Origin: Oceaniferula flava
GTDB lineage: Bacteria; Verrucomicrobiota; Verrucomicrobiia; Verrucomicrobiales; Akkermansiaceae
DNA length: 64,000 nucleotides
Direction: 5' to 3'
NCBI RefSeq assembly: GCF_016811075.1
Contig: NZ_JAFBGL010000009.1
Coordinates: 62,001-126,000, forward strand
The notes under the pieces are model-generated. The model had not been told where the DNA came from. It did no database searches and worked only from the letters and a program-made list of their open reading frames with translations. Of the stretch, positions 27,623 to 37,721 are shown piece by piece (position 1 is the first letter of the stretch; the number at the start of each line of letters is the position of its first letter). The translations under genes and the position numbers were made by a program.

Positions 27623-28297
27623 TCATTTTTTGATGATGCCACTGAGCCAGGCGATGGTCAGCAGGAAATCTCCCAGCACGCGGCGCAGCGTGCCGTGCCG
27701 GAATCGGCGGGCGTCGCTGATGACGGGGGAATCGATCACCGTCCAGCGGCCGTGGGCTTTGGCGCGGATGGCAAGATCGAGATCCTCGAACCTTGGCAGT
27801 CGCTGATAGCCGCCGAGAGCTTGGAAAATATCGCGCCGAATGAAGATCGCCTGATCGCCATATGCCCAGAAGGTTTTCCGCACCCTCCAGCCGGCCCAGG
27901 CGCTGGTGATCTTGAGCAGTGGATGGTCGCCACTGAACTCGCGATCAAAGCAACCCATGGAAAACCCGGACTCAATCCGATCGATCACCGCCCTGCAGCC
28001 GTCGTCCGGCAGCAGGGTGTCGGCATGTAAAAAAAGAAGCGTCTGCCCGCGTGCGACCCGGGCGCCCGCATTCATCTGGCGTGCCCGGCCGGGGGGGGAG
28101 TGAACGATGGTCAGAGGGAACTTTTGCGCGACCTCCAGCGTGCCATCATGGCTGCCTCCGTCACAGAGAATGATCTCGATCTCAGGGCCGGTGACGTGCT
28201 CCGCAGTGAGCTGGGTCAAACACGCGCGAAGCCCTGCAGAATCGTTCAACACGGGGATGATGACACTTAATTTTGGCAACGGTGTAGTCACTTTCAT
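27623..28297 (-). CDS. Family 2 glycosyltransferase, arsenosugar / rSAM-selenodomain-associated type
   Basis: The 224-aa GT-A enzyme has an N-terminal LSVIIPVLNDSAGL, the ILCDGGSHDGT motif, PPGRARQMNAGARVARG, the metal-binding FLHADT, and a C-terminal FEDLDLAIRAKAHG. These match the family called rSAM/selenodomain-associated transferase 2 (TIGR04283), now linked to arsenosugar biosynthesis. Partner genes (transferase 1, the radical SAM protein ArsS) are not in this window. The presence of a tRNA-Sec gene in the same genome is compatible with that linkage. Confidence 0.82.
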   Translation of the reverse strand: MKVTTPLPKLSVIIPVLNDSAGLRACLTQLTAEHVTGPEIEIILCDGGSHDGTLEVAQKFPLTIVHSPPGRARQMNAGARVARGQTLLFLHADTLLPDDGCRAVIDRIESGFSMGCFDREFSGDHPLLKITSAWAGWRVRKTFWAYGDQAIFIRRDIFQALGGYQRLPRFEDLDLAIRAKAHGRWTVIDSPVISDARRFRHGTLRRVLGDFLLTIAWLSGIIKK

Positions 28298-28374
28298 TTT
28301 TATGAATAATAATCGAATGATTCCATTGCCTGAGCGTCTGACTGGGAGTATGCTGCTCTGCGCCTAGGAAGACC

Positions 28375-29619
28375 ATGTTCCTACAGCAGGTCAACACAAA
28401 CCATTCCTGCCTCAACCTCGATCTCTATACCCCTGTGACATCCAAACCTGGAGAAGCTTATAAAGTCATGCTGTTGCTCGCATCGGCAGTCTTAATCGTA
28501 ACGGGGCTGAAGTTGGCGCAGACATTTTTCATCCCCGTCTGCCTGGCCTTTTTCATCGCTGCGGTGAGCTTTCCTATCACCAACTGGCTGCGCGAGCACA
28601 AGGTGCCCCGGTTCTTTGCCGTGTTCATCACCGTGCTAGTGGTATTTGCCTTCCTGACCGGGGTCATCGTGGTCAGCTCCATGCTCGTCAATGACCTCGC
28701 ATCGGGTGACCGACTGCAGCAATACGGGAACAAAATGTATGAAGTCGCCCTGAACGCGGGCGCCCAGCTGGAGGAGTGGAAAATCGAGGGGGCTCAGGAG
28801 GAAATTAAAAAGTTCCTGACCGCCGAGAAAATTGGCGACTTCTTCAAAGACAACATCGCCTCATTCCTGGCCAAGATTTTGGACATCGTGAAGGTTTCCT
28901 TCATTGTGCTCATCCTGTTAGTTTTCATGCTCAGTGAAGCCCGCTTGTTCGGTCGACGTTTCGAATCGATCGTGGAAGCCAAGGGACCCAACCTGCAGCG
29001 CATGCTCACCGCCACGCGCGACATCCAAAAGTATCTTGGAATCAAAACCATGATCAGCATCGCCACCGGAGGCTTGGCCGGCTTGCTCTGCTGGGCGGCG
29101 GAGATCGATTTTCCTCTGCTCTGGGCGATCCTTGCCTTTGGCCTGAACTACGTGCCGGCAGTGGGCTCGATCATCGCGGGGATTCCTCCTGTGTTGCTCG
29201 CTTTGCTCACTCATGATGCGCGCCATGCGGTTGCCGTGGCCTGTGGGTATCTCGTGATCAATGGTTTCCTTGGAAACTTCATGGAGCCTGCCTTGCTAGG
29301 TCGCCGTTTCGGACTTTCCACCGTGGTGGTGGTGATCTCCGTGCTCTTCTGGGGCTATGTCTGGGGGCCAGTGGGAATGCTGCTCGCAGTGCCGCTGACC
29401 ATGCTGGTCAAGGTGGCCATGGACAGCAGTTACGAACTCCGCTGGCTGGGCGTCGCCATCAGCCAGGGAAAGATGGCGAACCACGAACAAGAACGCCGGA
29501 TCATCAACGAGTCCGCCAAGGCTGGCAATTCCGGCGATCAAGCGAAGTCGGAGAAAAAAACCAAGGAGCCTGCCGCCGAGGTGTCTCAGCCGCCAGTGGT
29601 CACTCCCGAAGGCTTGTAA
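28375..29619 (+). CDS. AI-2E family transporter (PerM-like)
   Basis: The 414-aa membrane protein has the AI-2E arrangement. Two hydrophobic pairs lie near the N-terminus (MLLLASAVLIVTGLKLAQTFFIPVCLAFFIAAVSF), followed by an amphipathic soluble middle. Four to five C-terminal helices contain ILAFGLNYVPAVGSIIAGIPP and NFMEPALLGRRFGLSTVVVVIS. The family includes autoinducer-2 exporters and Na+/H+ antiporters, so the substrate is unknown. The C-terminal 45 residues are polar and Lys/Pro/Glu-rich. It is a single-gene unit, divergent from the glycosyltransferase. Confidence 0.9.
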   Translation: MFLQQVNTNHSCLNLDLYTPVTSKPGEAYKVMLLLASAVLIVTGLKLAQTFFIPVCLAFFIAAVSFPITNWLREHKVPRFFAVFITVLVVFAFLTGVIVVSSMLVNDLASGDRLQQYGNKMYEVALNAGAQLEEWKIEGAQEEIKKFLTAEKIGDFFKDNIASFLAKILDIVKVSFIVLILLVFMLSEARLFGRRFESIVEAKGPNLQRMLTATRDIQKYLGIKTMISIATGGLAGLLCWAAEIDFPLLWAILAFGLNYVPAVGSIIAGIPPVLLALLTHDARHAVAVACGYLVINGFLGNFMEPALLGRRFGLSTVVVVISVLFWGYVWGPVGMLLAVPLTMLVKVAMDSSYELRWLGVAISQGKMANHEQERRIINESAKAGNSGDQAKSEKKTKEPAAEVSQPPVVTPEGL

Positions 29620-29642
29620 GCCGCAAAAACCGGCAGCAAAAG

Positions 29643-30287
29643 CTACTCCGCTTTTTCCAAGGCCGCCAAGGTGTCAGTGAGGTGCAGGGAACAGCGCTCG
29701 GCGAAGACTTCCACGGAAACTTCACGACCACATTCGCTCTCCACACTGGTCATGGAGACCCCCGCGATACCACAGGGGGTGATGGAGAGGAAGCCAGTGA
29801 GCGATTCCTTGGTGATGTTAATGGCAAAGCCGTGCATGCTGATCCATCGGCGCACTCCGACACCGATCGAGGCCAGTTTGCGGTTTTCCACCCACACGCC
29901 GGTCAACCCGTCGCGTCTTCCCGCCGGCACATCATACTCGGCACAGGTGATGATCAGAGCTTCTTCGATCGCGCGGATGTAGGCATGGAGGTCACGCCCG
30001 AGCGGTTGCAGGTTTAAAATCGGATAGCCGGTGAGCTGGCCAGGTCCGTGGTAGGTCGCTTGGCCACCACGGTTGATCTCTACCACCGGATGGGGGAGCA
30101 TGGCGGTGTTTTCACCGAGCGATGTCTGATCGCGGGTGCGACCGATGGTATACACGGGCGCGTGCTCCAGGGAGAGCATCTGGTTGCCGCTGGTGCCATC
30201 GAGGATTTGCTGCACGATGGCCTGCTGCTTTTCCAGTCCTTCTTGATAATCCACGCCCTGTCCCAGCCAGTGATGCTCCAATTGCAT
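29643..30287 (-). CDS. lipB: Lipoyl(octanoyl) transferase
   Basis: The 214-aa protein moves octanoyl from ACP to lipoyl domains of 2-oxoacid dehydrogenases and GcvH. Motifs are VYTIGRTRD, NRGGQATYHGPGQLTGYPI, the catalytic Lys in NRKLASIGV, HGFAINI, and the catalytic Cys in SITPCGIAGVSMTSV. The length is normal. No lipA lies adjacent. The gene is convergent with the AI-2E transporter gene. Confidence 0.95.
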   Translation of the reverse strand: MQLEHHWLGQGVDYQEGLEKQQAIVQQILDGTSGNQMLSLEHAPVYTIGRTRDQTSLGENTAMLPHPVVEINRGGQATYHGPGQLTGYPILNLQPLGRDLHAYIRAIEEALIITCAEYDVPAGRRDGLTGVWVENRKLASIGVGVRRWISMHGFAINITKESLTGFLSITPCGIAGVSMTSVESECGREVSVEVFAERCSLHLTDTLAALEKAE

Positions 30288-30592
30288 GGCGCAGTGCTAA
30301 GGCCTGACGGCGGGGGAGACAAGTGGCAATCCGACGCATTGTGCTCTTTTTCCATCGCAGCGATTCCTTGCTTCCATCAGCGATGCAGCCTCCGGCTCGC
30401 TAATTATTTCGTATCTCTTAACTAACGGAAAGCACTACATATGGAGCAATTCCCTAGAAAACACACCATATAAGCGATTTTTGCCGTATTTCACTTGGTG
30501 TCAATGAGATCGCCTTTATATTGCGTTGACCGTGCGGAAGGCCTCGCGCCCGTGCAGGTCTCGCTCGCTCAAACCCCGTTCTCCGAACTGCC
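30288..30592 (+). promoter_or_regulatory. smc: Intergenic region with a candidate smc promoter
   Basis: No gene is visible. A -35-like TTGGTG (30495-30500) and a -10-like TATATT (30517-30522) are spaced by 16 bases, 71 bases before the smc start codon. The rest of the stretch shows nothing recognisable. Confidence 0.4.
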
Positions 30593-33500
30593 ATGTATTT
30601 AAAATCTCTCGAACTCCACGGTTTCAAATCCTTCGCGGACAAGACCAAGTTTGAATTTCATCCCAACGGCGTCACCGGCATTGTCGGTCCGAACGGCTGT
30701 GGTAAATCCAATGTGGTGGATGCCATCCGCTGGGTGCTCGGTGAAACTTCCGCCAAGGCACTGCGTGGTGGGGAAATGGCCGACGTGATTTTCAACGGCA
30801 CCGATAAAAGTGGCACCAGCCGCGCCCGCGCCGCTCTAGGTATGGCCGAGGTGACCATGACTCTGGCCGACTGTGAAGAAACCCTGAGTGTGGATTACAA
30901 CGAGGTGGCAATCACCCGTCGGGTGTTCCGCGATGGCAAATCGGAATACCGCATCAACGGCACACTCTGCCGCCTGCGCGATATTCACGAGCTGTTCATG
31001 GATACGGGCATTGGCCGGACCTCCTACTCGATCATGGAGCAGGGAAAAATCGACATGCTGTTGTCGTCGAAACCCGAAGACCGCCGCACCGTGTTCGAGG
31101 AAGCCGCGGGCATCACCAAGTTTAAGAAGGAGAAGAAAGAGGCGCTGCGTAAATTGGAATACACCGAGGCGAACCTGCTGCGTGTTTCCGATGTCCTCGC
31201 CGAGCAGGAACGCCGGATGAACTCGCTCAAGCGCCAAGTCGCCAAGGCCCGCCGCTATCAGGAACTCGCCAAGGATGTGCGCATCCTCGATACCCATCTC
31301 GCGCATCGCAAGTTCACCGAATACACCGCGGAGCTTTCGGAGTTGGAGAACTCGATCCACTCGCTCGAAGTGCGCGAGACCGAACTCGAAGTCGGCCTTC
31401 CGCAGAAGGAGTCCGCCGTGATCGAGGCCCGCGACGCCGCCCAGAGCCTGGAGTCCGAACTATCCGAGATCCGCCAGCAGCTGAATCACCACACTAACTC
31501 CGCCAGCGCCGCCGAGAGCCGGATCGCTTTCAACAAAGAGCGTCAAAGCGAGCTGGAGGCGCGCGTCAGCCAGAACCAGAGCGATATCTTGGAGGCTCAG
31601 AATAAACTTGAGCAGCAGCAGTTTGATTACGCCGAGGCCGAGAAAACCCTGGAGGAGCTGAGCCATCGTATCGAGTCCCAACAGACGCAGTTGGCCGAAC
31701 ATGAATCCCGCGCCGCCGTCCAGCGGGCCGAGCGTGAGGAAAAAGAAGCCGTGCTCCGCAGCCTGCGCAACGAGGCGAACAGCACCCAGAGCGTGATCGC
31801 CGCCAGCCAAGCGAAGATTGAAAGCGCGCTGTCCCAGATGGAGAACAGTCGCGAGCGCTCAAGGAAGCTGAGCGAGGAACACGATCGCCTCCAGGCCGAG
31901 CACGAACAAGCGGTGATGGAGCAGGAGAAAATCTCCGCAGAACTGAATGGTCGCCGCGATAAACTGGCCACTTTCGAAGAGGAAAAAGACACCACCGAGC
32001 GTGCCTTCCAACACTCCCGCGGAGGTCTTGATGCCGCCCGTGAAGCGGCTTCGGTAGCCCACAAGGAGCTGGCGAAAACTTCCTCCCGCCTCGATGTCAT
32101 CAAGCAACTCGTCGACAGTGGCGAGGGATTCCAGAAAGGCACCCAGGCGGTGCTCAAAGGCCTCGATGAGCCAGAGTTTTTCAACAACGGTGTGAAGGGC
32201 GTCCTCGCCGGCCTGATTGAGGTGCAGCCGGAATATGCCGTGGCGGTGGAGGCCGCTTTGGGTAGCCATTTGCAGTCGGTGTTGGTCACCGATTCTAACT
32301 ATGCCCAAGCGATCATTGATCGCCTCACCGAGAAAAAACTTGGCGAAGCCGCCATCATTCCTGCCGATTTTGTGGCACCGACGGCCAGTGGTCAGATGAT
32401 GACCGTGCCGGATGGCGCCGAGACCTGGGCCATGGACCGGGTCAAAGCCGATGCCAAAATTGCTTCGGTGATTGAGAATTTGTTAGGCAAGGTGTTGATC
32501 GTCAGCGATCTCACCACCGCTCTGGAAATGCGCAAGTCGCTGCCGGATGTCACCCTGGTCACGATGCGCGGTGATGTCTGTTCGCCGGAAGGCACCGTCA
32601 AGGGCGGCATCAGCACCGGCAAGCAGAATTCCGTGTTGGAGCGCCAGAATGAAGTGCGTAGCCTGGAACTCGAGGTCGCCGAACTGGAAAAGGCCGAGGA
32701 GCAGGCTCGCAATCACTTGGTGACCTTGGAAAATCAAGTGTCCGAGCAGCGTGAAGCCGCCGAGGCCGCCCGCGATCGTCTCCAGCAGGCGCGCGTTGAG
32801 GAATCGACCCTTCAAGGTCAGCTCACCTTGGCGAATCGTGAGGTGGAATCGCTGGAAAGCAAGATCTCCAGCGTCGCTTGGGAGCGCAACGATATCAAGG
32901 AACGTGAGGACAATGCCTTTTCCGGCAGGGAGGCCTTGGAAGCCGACCTCAGTGCCGCCCGCGCTCGCCAAGAGCAGTTGGAAGCTGATCAGGTCAAGCT
33001 CGCTGGAGAGCTGGAGGAAGCCAGTCGTCGTGAAAACGAAGCCGTTTCCCAACTTCAGGAGTTCCGCACCAGCCTGGCCGTTGAACGCCAGGCATTGGAG
33101 GCCGCCGAGCAGCAACGCTCGCCAATGGCTGCCCGACTCGAAGAGCTGCGCCAGATCAGCACGCGCCGCGACGAGGAAATTGCCAGTTTCAAAGAGCGCA
33201 TGGAAACCGCCCTCAAGGAGAACGCGGAACTTTCCGAAACCATCGAAATGCACCGTGCGGAAGCGCGCGATCTTGAGCAGTTGTTAGAAGAGACCTCCGC
33301 CAGCCGGGGTGGCCTGCATCAGGCGATTGAAAGCTCCGAGAAGGAACTCTCCGAGCTGCGCCGCGAATGCTCGAAAATCACTGAGCAAAAAGGTCGCGAG
33401 GAAGTGGCAGCCACCAAGATCGGTCTGCGTCTCGAGAACCTCAATGAGATGGTCATGGAGCGCCATCAGCTGGAGCTGAAACATTTCCGTCCGGACGCAC

Positions 33501-34357
33501 ACGCTCTGCTTTCCTGCCTGCAGGAACGTGCGAAACAATACGATCGCCAACAGCAGCGCCGTGCCGACAACGAGCAGGACGCAAGCGAAACATCGACAAG
33601 CGACGAAGTGGCCGATCTTCCTGGCGACTCCGGTCCGGACTGGAGCCTGGTGGAAACCATCGTCACCGACCTCAAACGTAAGGTCGATTCCATGGGGCCG
33701 GTCAACGTCGACGCCATCGAGGAATACGACGAGCTCGAAGACCTGCACAACAACCTGCGTAACCAGCACGATGACCTGGTCAACTCCAAGACCGAGCTGG
33801 TCGAGGTGATCGAGCGGATCAACATCGAAACCAAAAAGCGTTTCACCGCAACCTTCAACCAAGTCGCCGCCAACTTCAAAGAGATGTTCAAGGTCCTCTT
33901 TGGCGACAAGGCCATTGCCAACCTGGTGCTGGTGGACGAGGACGACCCGCTGGAAAGTGGCATCGATATCATCGCCAAGCCTCCGGGTAAAAAACTTCAG
34001 TCGATCACCCTGCTCTCAGGCGGTGAGCGCTCGATGACCGCTGTGGCACTGCTGTTCTCCATCTATCAGATCAAACCCAGCCCATTCTGTGTGCTGGACG
34101 AGCTGGACGCGCCACTCGACGAGGCGAACATCAACCGTTTCCTCAAGGTGCTGGACAAGTTCATCAATAACTCCCAGTTCATCATCGTCACCCACAGCAA
34201 GCGCACCATGGCCCGAGCCGATGTCATCTACGGGGTCACCATGGAGGACTTTGGTGTTTCCAAGCCGGTGGGCATGCGCCTCACCGACTCCGAAACCGCC
34301 AACAAAACCGAAGCCAAAACCGCCGCCCAAAAAGCCGCGCTGGAGCTGGATGCGTGA
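30593..34357 (+). CDS. smc: Chromosome segregation protein SMC
   Basis: The 1254-aa protein has the full SMC layout. Walker A GPNGCGKS is at 32-39, and a long coiled coil precedes a hinge around residues 525-680 (including [25 protein letters not shown]). The second coiled coil and the ABC signature [10 protein letters not shown] follow, with Walker [20 protein letters not shown] dimers condense and align the chromosome with ScpA/ScpB, which are not encoded nearby. The protein is slightly longer than the usual 1150-1190 aa. An acidic, Asp/Ser-rich insertion sits before the C-terminal head (near [14 protein letters not shown]). Confidence 0.97.
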   Translation: MYLKSLELHGFKSFADKTKFEFHPNGVTGIVGPNGCGKSNVVDAIRWVLGETSAKALRGGEMADVIFNGTDKSGTSRARAALGMAEVTMTLADCEETLSVDYNEVAITRRVFRDGKSEYRINGTLCRLRDIHELFMDTGIGRTSYSIMEQGKIDMLLSSKPEDRRTVFEEAAGITKFKKEKKEALRKLEYTEANLLRVSDVLAEQERRMNSLKRQVAKARRYQELAKDVRILDTHLAHRKFTEYTAELSELENSIHSLEVRETELEVGLPQKESAVIEARDAAQSLESELSEIRQQLNHHTNSASAAESRIAFNKERQSELEARVSQNQSDILEAQNKLEQQQFDYAEAEKTLEELSHRIESQQTQLAEHESRAAVQRAEREEKEAVLRSLRNEANSTQSVIAASQAKIESALSQMENSRERSRKLSEEHDRLQAEHEQAVMEQEKISAELNGRRDKLATFEEEKDTTERAFQHSRGGLDAAREAASVAHKELAKTSSRLDVIKQLVDSGEGFQKGTQAVLKGLDEPEFFNNGVKGVLAGLIEVQPEYAVAVEAALGSHLQSVLVTDSNYAQAIIDRLTEKKLGEAAIIPADFVAPTASGQMMTVPDGAETWAMDRVKADAKIASVIENLLGKVLIVSDLTTALEMRKSLPDVTLVTMRGDVCSPEGTVKGGISTGKQNSVLERQNEVRSLELEVAELEKAEEQARNHLVTLENQVSEQREAAEAARDRLQQARVEESTLQGQLTLANREVESLESKISSVAWERNDIKEREDNAFSGREALEADLSAARARQEQLEADQVKLAGELEEASRRENEAVSQLQEFRTSLAVERQALEAAEQQRSPMAARLEELRQISTRRDEEIASFKERMETALKENAELSETIEMHRAEARDLEQLLEETSASRGGLHQAIESSEKELSELRRECSKITEQKGREEVAATKIGLRLENLNEMVMERHQLELKHFRPDAHALLSCLQERAKQYDRQQQRRADNEQDASETSTSDEVADLPGDSGPDWSLVETIVTDLKRKVDSMGPVNVDAIEEYDELEDLHNNLRNQHDDLVNSKTELVEVIERINIETKKRFTATFNQVAANFKEMFKVLFGDKAIANLVLVDEDDPLESGIDIIAKPPGKKLQSITLLSGGERSMTAVALLFSIYQIKPSPFCVLDELDAPLDEANINRFLKVLDKFINNSQFIIVTHSKRTMARADVIYGVTMEDFGVSKPVGMRLTDSETANKTEAKTAAQKAALELDA

Positions 34358-34450
34358 TCGCTCGTTTCCGGTCATGAGCGGATGATCGGTGTGTCGTCCG
34401 AGGGAGACCTCCGCCGCCAGATGCAGCTGAGGCAGTGCGCCGCATGACAA

Positions 34451-34485
34451 AGAAAAACCACACTCTGCAGCTGCAAAGTGTGGTT
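34451..34485 (-). terminator. Terminator of the amber-interrupted PEP-CTERM gene
   Basis: The stem AACCACACT/AGTGTGGTT (34456-34464 with 34477-34485) has an inner palindrome CTGCAGCTGCA. On the minus strand it is followed by TTTCT. Confidence 0.75.
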
Positions 34486-34510
34486 GAAAAGAAGAGGACG
34501 ATGTCCCAAT

Positions 34511-35269
34511 TTACTTCCTGCGACGAAGAATCAGAGCCAATCCTCCCAGGCCGAGCAGAGCGGCAGAGGAGGGCTCGGGGACTACTTCGAGGGTGACACT
34601 TTCGTAAACCCCGTAGGACTCCGAATCTTGAAAGTAACCTTCAAAGCGGTATTCCTGGGTGAAGTCGAAAGCACTGGCGAGGGTGCCGCTTTGGCTTACA
34701 CCGTCAACGGAGTAAGTGTAATCCAGCCCATTGGCAGCGACGGAGATCACAATGTCCTGAAAGCCTGCGGTGCTATCTACGTTCAGTGAGTTGTCCACAT
34801 TGGTTCCTTCGAAAGAGAGACCTGTGTCCGAGCTGCCGTGGACCGCCGTAAAGGCAATGGTATCGCTGCCTGTGAATACACTGGAATTGCGCGCTTGTGC
34901 AACAGTCGAAGGCACGAGACCGAACATGGAATGCGAAGCATTGCCACTTACAATGGCTCCCGAAAGAAGATCGTAGCTGACTGTGAGTGTGAAGCCGCCA
35001 GTTAAATCATAGCTGTCGGTCGTGAAGAAGTTCCCTCGGTCGTTGTGCCCTGAGGACGGAACTGTGAGGTTACCGTCATCTGTCATACTCAGACCCGTAG
35101 CGCCACCACTGCCATTTCCGGCAACGATTTGCGACAGTCCTCCGCCGATGCCGGTATTGGTAGCCAAGCCGTCGTTGTCGAAATTATCTTGCTAGACAAC
35201 GGTGGCCGATGCCGATCCTGCGCTTGCTAATGCGGCTAAAGCCCATAGCGTTTTTGTTTTTAGTTTCAT
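34511..35269 (-). pseudogene. PEP-CTERM protein gene interrupted by an in-frame TAG
   Basis: From the ATG at 35269 the frame encodes a perfect signal peptide (MKLKTKTLWALAALASAG, then SASATVV) and reaches a TAG at codon 26 (35194-35192). The same frame then runs on without further stops for 227 codons to the real end. The downstream part contains a lectin-like beta-sandwich region and a C-terminal VPEPSSAALLGLGGLALILRRRK sorting signal. Without the signal peptide the downstream part could not be exported, so the gene is either freshly inactivated, read through, or carries a sequencing error. A one-base change (TAG to TAC, TAT or CAG) would restore it. Confidence 0.85.
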
Positions 35270-35637
35270 AATTAGTGTGTGTTCTTATTTGAGGGGATGT
35301 CAGCATGAGGAAATACCAAGCCGATTTGTCGAAGCCGACGATGGTATCCGAACATAAACAATAACTGATCATCTATTAGCACACACAGAGAATGGTGGGA
35401 TGTGTCAAAGTATCTAGTTGCGGTTACCTGGGTTAGTGATTGATCTTGAGTTAGTTGTGAAGGTGGGGGCGAGTCCATCGCCAATTGGGATGGCAGATCC
35501 AAAGGATTGGATAAGCTGGGAAATGCCCGTTGTGCTTGTGAGGCTGGATCATATTTTGCCTGGGACGCATTCCTTGGTTTTTTGAAAGTTGTCTTTTCGG
35601 CGCTTGGTATCAATGATCTTCAAGCACCAAGTAGGCA
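35270..35637. other. Intergenic region between divergent PEP-CTERM and sulfatase genes
   Basis: No convincing gene is present. It should contain both promoters. A weak CTTGGT/ACCAAG inverted pair lies just before the sulfatase start. Confidence 0.45.
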
Positions 35638-37584
35638 ATGAATTACAATCTAACAAAAACTCTCCTGACGATGACGGCGTTTCTCTCCCTCGCGTCTGTG
35701 CAAGCGGAGCAGCCGAACATTCTTTGGCTTACCTTTGAGGATACCAGCGCGTATGAATTTGCGTGCTATGGGAACCCTGACGTCGCTACTCCCAACGTGG
35801 ACAAACTGGCAGAGACAGGCATCCAGTTTATGCAGGCCAGCTCGACAGCTCCGCATTGTTCTCCGGCACGCTCCACCTTGATCACAGGCTGTTATGCCAC
35901 CACCTTTGGCATGGATAACCATCGTCGCCGCTGGAACACACCAGCAGGGATTTTTTACCCGGAGATCATGCGTAAGGCTGGTTACTTCTGCACCAATAAT
36001 TACAAAACCGATTACAATACCACGCGCAATCATAAGGCGATCTGGGACGAGTGCGGGAGAAGTGCGACGTATAACAGTCCCAAGCGGAAAAAGGATCAGC
36101 CGTTCTTCGCTGTGTTCAATGCGAACATCACCCACATGAGTCGACTCACCAGTGTGACCCTGGAAGGCCGACGCGATTTCGCGGCAAAGGGGCTCGATCC
36201 CGCAAAGCTAAAACTGCCACCTCATGTGCCGGACCTCAAGGAGACCCGCTCCGACTACGCCTTTCACCTGGAAGGGGTGCAGGATGTGGATCGATGGATC
36301 GGGAGTTTTCTCAAGGATTTGGAACAACGTGGATTGTTAGAAAACACGATCATCCTGGTCAATTCCGACCACGGTGGCTGTTCGCCCCGAGGGAAAGGCT
36401 TCCCTTTTGAATCTGGATTGCGCGTGCCGATGGTGCTGCGTTTGCCCGCGAAGTATCAGCACTTGTCGAAGCTTAAGCCTGGCAGTCAAACGGATCGCTT
36501 GGTCGGTTTTGTCGATGTCGCCCCGACCTTGCTCAGCTTGATGGGGCTGAAGCCACCGGCAGCGATGCAGGGGAAGGCATTCATGGGGCCCTACGAAGAG
36601 GCTCCTCGGAAATGGCAGTTCGGTTTTCGCACGAATCAGGAAAAACATTACGATCCATGTCGATCGGTCTCGGACGGGCGGTGGAAATACATCCGTTCTT
36701 ATCTGCCGATGAAGCCGTTTAATTTGCGCAATGCGTTTCAGTGGCAAATGCCATCGAACTTGGCTTGGGATGCGTATGCGCTCAAGCATCAGAGCCCCGA
36801 GGCCGGCGAGCCCAATCCGGCATGGATGCAACCTTATCAAATGAAGCCGGCTGAAATGTTGTTCGACCTCAGCAAGGACCCCTTCGAGTTGAACAACCTG
36901 GCCGGCGATGATCGCTATGCGGACATCTTGACGAAAATGCGCAGCGCGGTTTCCAAGCATGTGCGCGAGACTCGCGATCTGGGGTTTTTCCCACCGACCA
37001 CGAAAGAGAAGAAAAAGGGCGTCGCCTTGTATGACTGGGTTCGGGACACCGGGTATGATTTGGAGCCATTGTTCGCCGCTGCGGAGCTCGCCTCGCTGCC
37101 GGATGCCTCGAGTCGCGATCAGTTGATCTCCTACGTTGGCGCCGCAGAACCTGAAGTTCGCTTCTGGGGAGCGTATGGTCTGGGGCTGCTTGCCGAACGA
37201 GGTGAGCTAACCGAGTGTCCCGCGCCACTGCGCAAGGCCGTGAGCGATTCCGATAGCTCCGTGGCCGCCGCCGCCGCGCTGGCCTGCTGTCTGGCCGGCG
37301 AAACGAAGATTGGCATGGATGCGTTGATCCAGGGGCTCGCAACTCATCGTGGGGAGGCCAAAGATCCCTTCTATTCCGCTTTGGAAACCTTGTCGTGGAT
37401 GCCATCCCAGCAGGCCACGCTCCGGGCGTATCTGGAGCCGATCCAGAAGACCGGTGGGTTTCCGGCCAAATCGATCAGTATCAACCTCGGCGATCAGTCT
37501 CTCGAGAGCATGTTTGGTCAGAAGGCCCGCAAGAAGGGGATCTTGGTCAACAAGGACCTACGCGATCAGCAACCGATGCCATAA
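35638..37584 (+). CDS. Secreted sulfatase (type I, formylglycine-dependent)
   Basis: The 648-aa protein has a signal peptide (residues 1-23). The sulfatase core begins QPNILWLTFEDTSAYEFACYGN. The active-site motif CSPARS puts the cysteine to be converted to formylglycine at C74, and a metal-site LVNSDHGGCSPRGKG follows. Residues from about 490 form alanine-rich helical repeats (SYVGAAEPEVRFWGAYGLGLL) like HEAT repeats, an extension common in planctomycete and verrucomicrobial sulfatases. It probably desulfates algal or host polysaccharides in the periplasm or outside the cell. A ThuA-domain gene lies 137 bp downstream. Confidence 0.92.
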   Translation: MNYNLTKTLLTMTAFLSLASVQAEQPNILWLTFEDTSAYEFACYGNPDVATPNVDKLAETGIQFMQASSTAPHCSPARSTLITGCYATTFGMDNHRRRWNTPAGIFYPEIMRKAGYFCTNNYKTDYNTTRNHKAIWDECGRSATYNSPKRKKDQPFFAVFNANITHMSRLTSVTLEGRRDFAAKGLDPAKLKLPPHVPDLKETRSDYAFHLEGVQDVDRWIGSFLKDLEQRGLLENTIILVNSDHGGCSPRGKGFPFESGLRVPMVLRLPAKYQHLSKLKPGSQTDRLVGFVDVAPTLLSLMGLKPPAAMQGKAFMGPYEEAPRKWQFGFRTNQEKHYDPCRSVSDGRWKYIRSYLPMKPFNLRNAFQWQMPSNLAWDAYALKHQSPEAGEPNPAWMQPYQMKPAEMLFDLSKDPFELNNLAGDDRYADILTKMRSAVSKHVRETRDLGFFPPTTKEKKKGVALYDWVRDTGYDLEPLFAAAELASLPDASSRDQLISYVGAAEPEVRFWGAYGLGLLAERGELTECPAPLRKAVSDSDSSVAAAAALACCLAGETKIGMDALIQGLATHRGEAKDPFYSALETLSWMPSQQATLRAYLEPIQKTGGFPAKSISINLGDQSLESMFGQKARKKGILVNKDLRDQQPMP

Positions 37585-37721
37585 GGGGGGTGCGCTGGGA
37601 ACGATCGAGCTGCGCGACCCAGCCAGCCTCATCGAGTAAGGAAGACATGGTTTTCGCTCGTCTTGTCAAAGGGTGCGTTTAGTTTGACTCGACCCCTGCG
37701 AGTGTCTCTCGCCATCTACCT

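Noticed and set aside
35272-35613. 113-codon minus-strand frame between the PEP-CTERM and sulfatase genes.
   Set aside because: Composition is low-complexity and it would occupy the shared promoter region; no family match.
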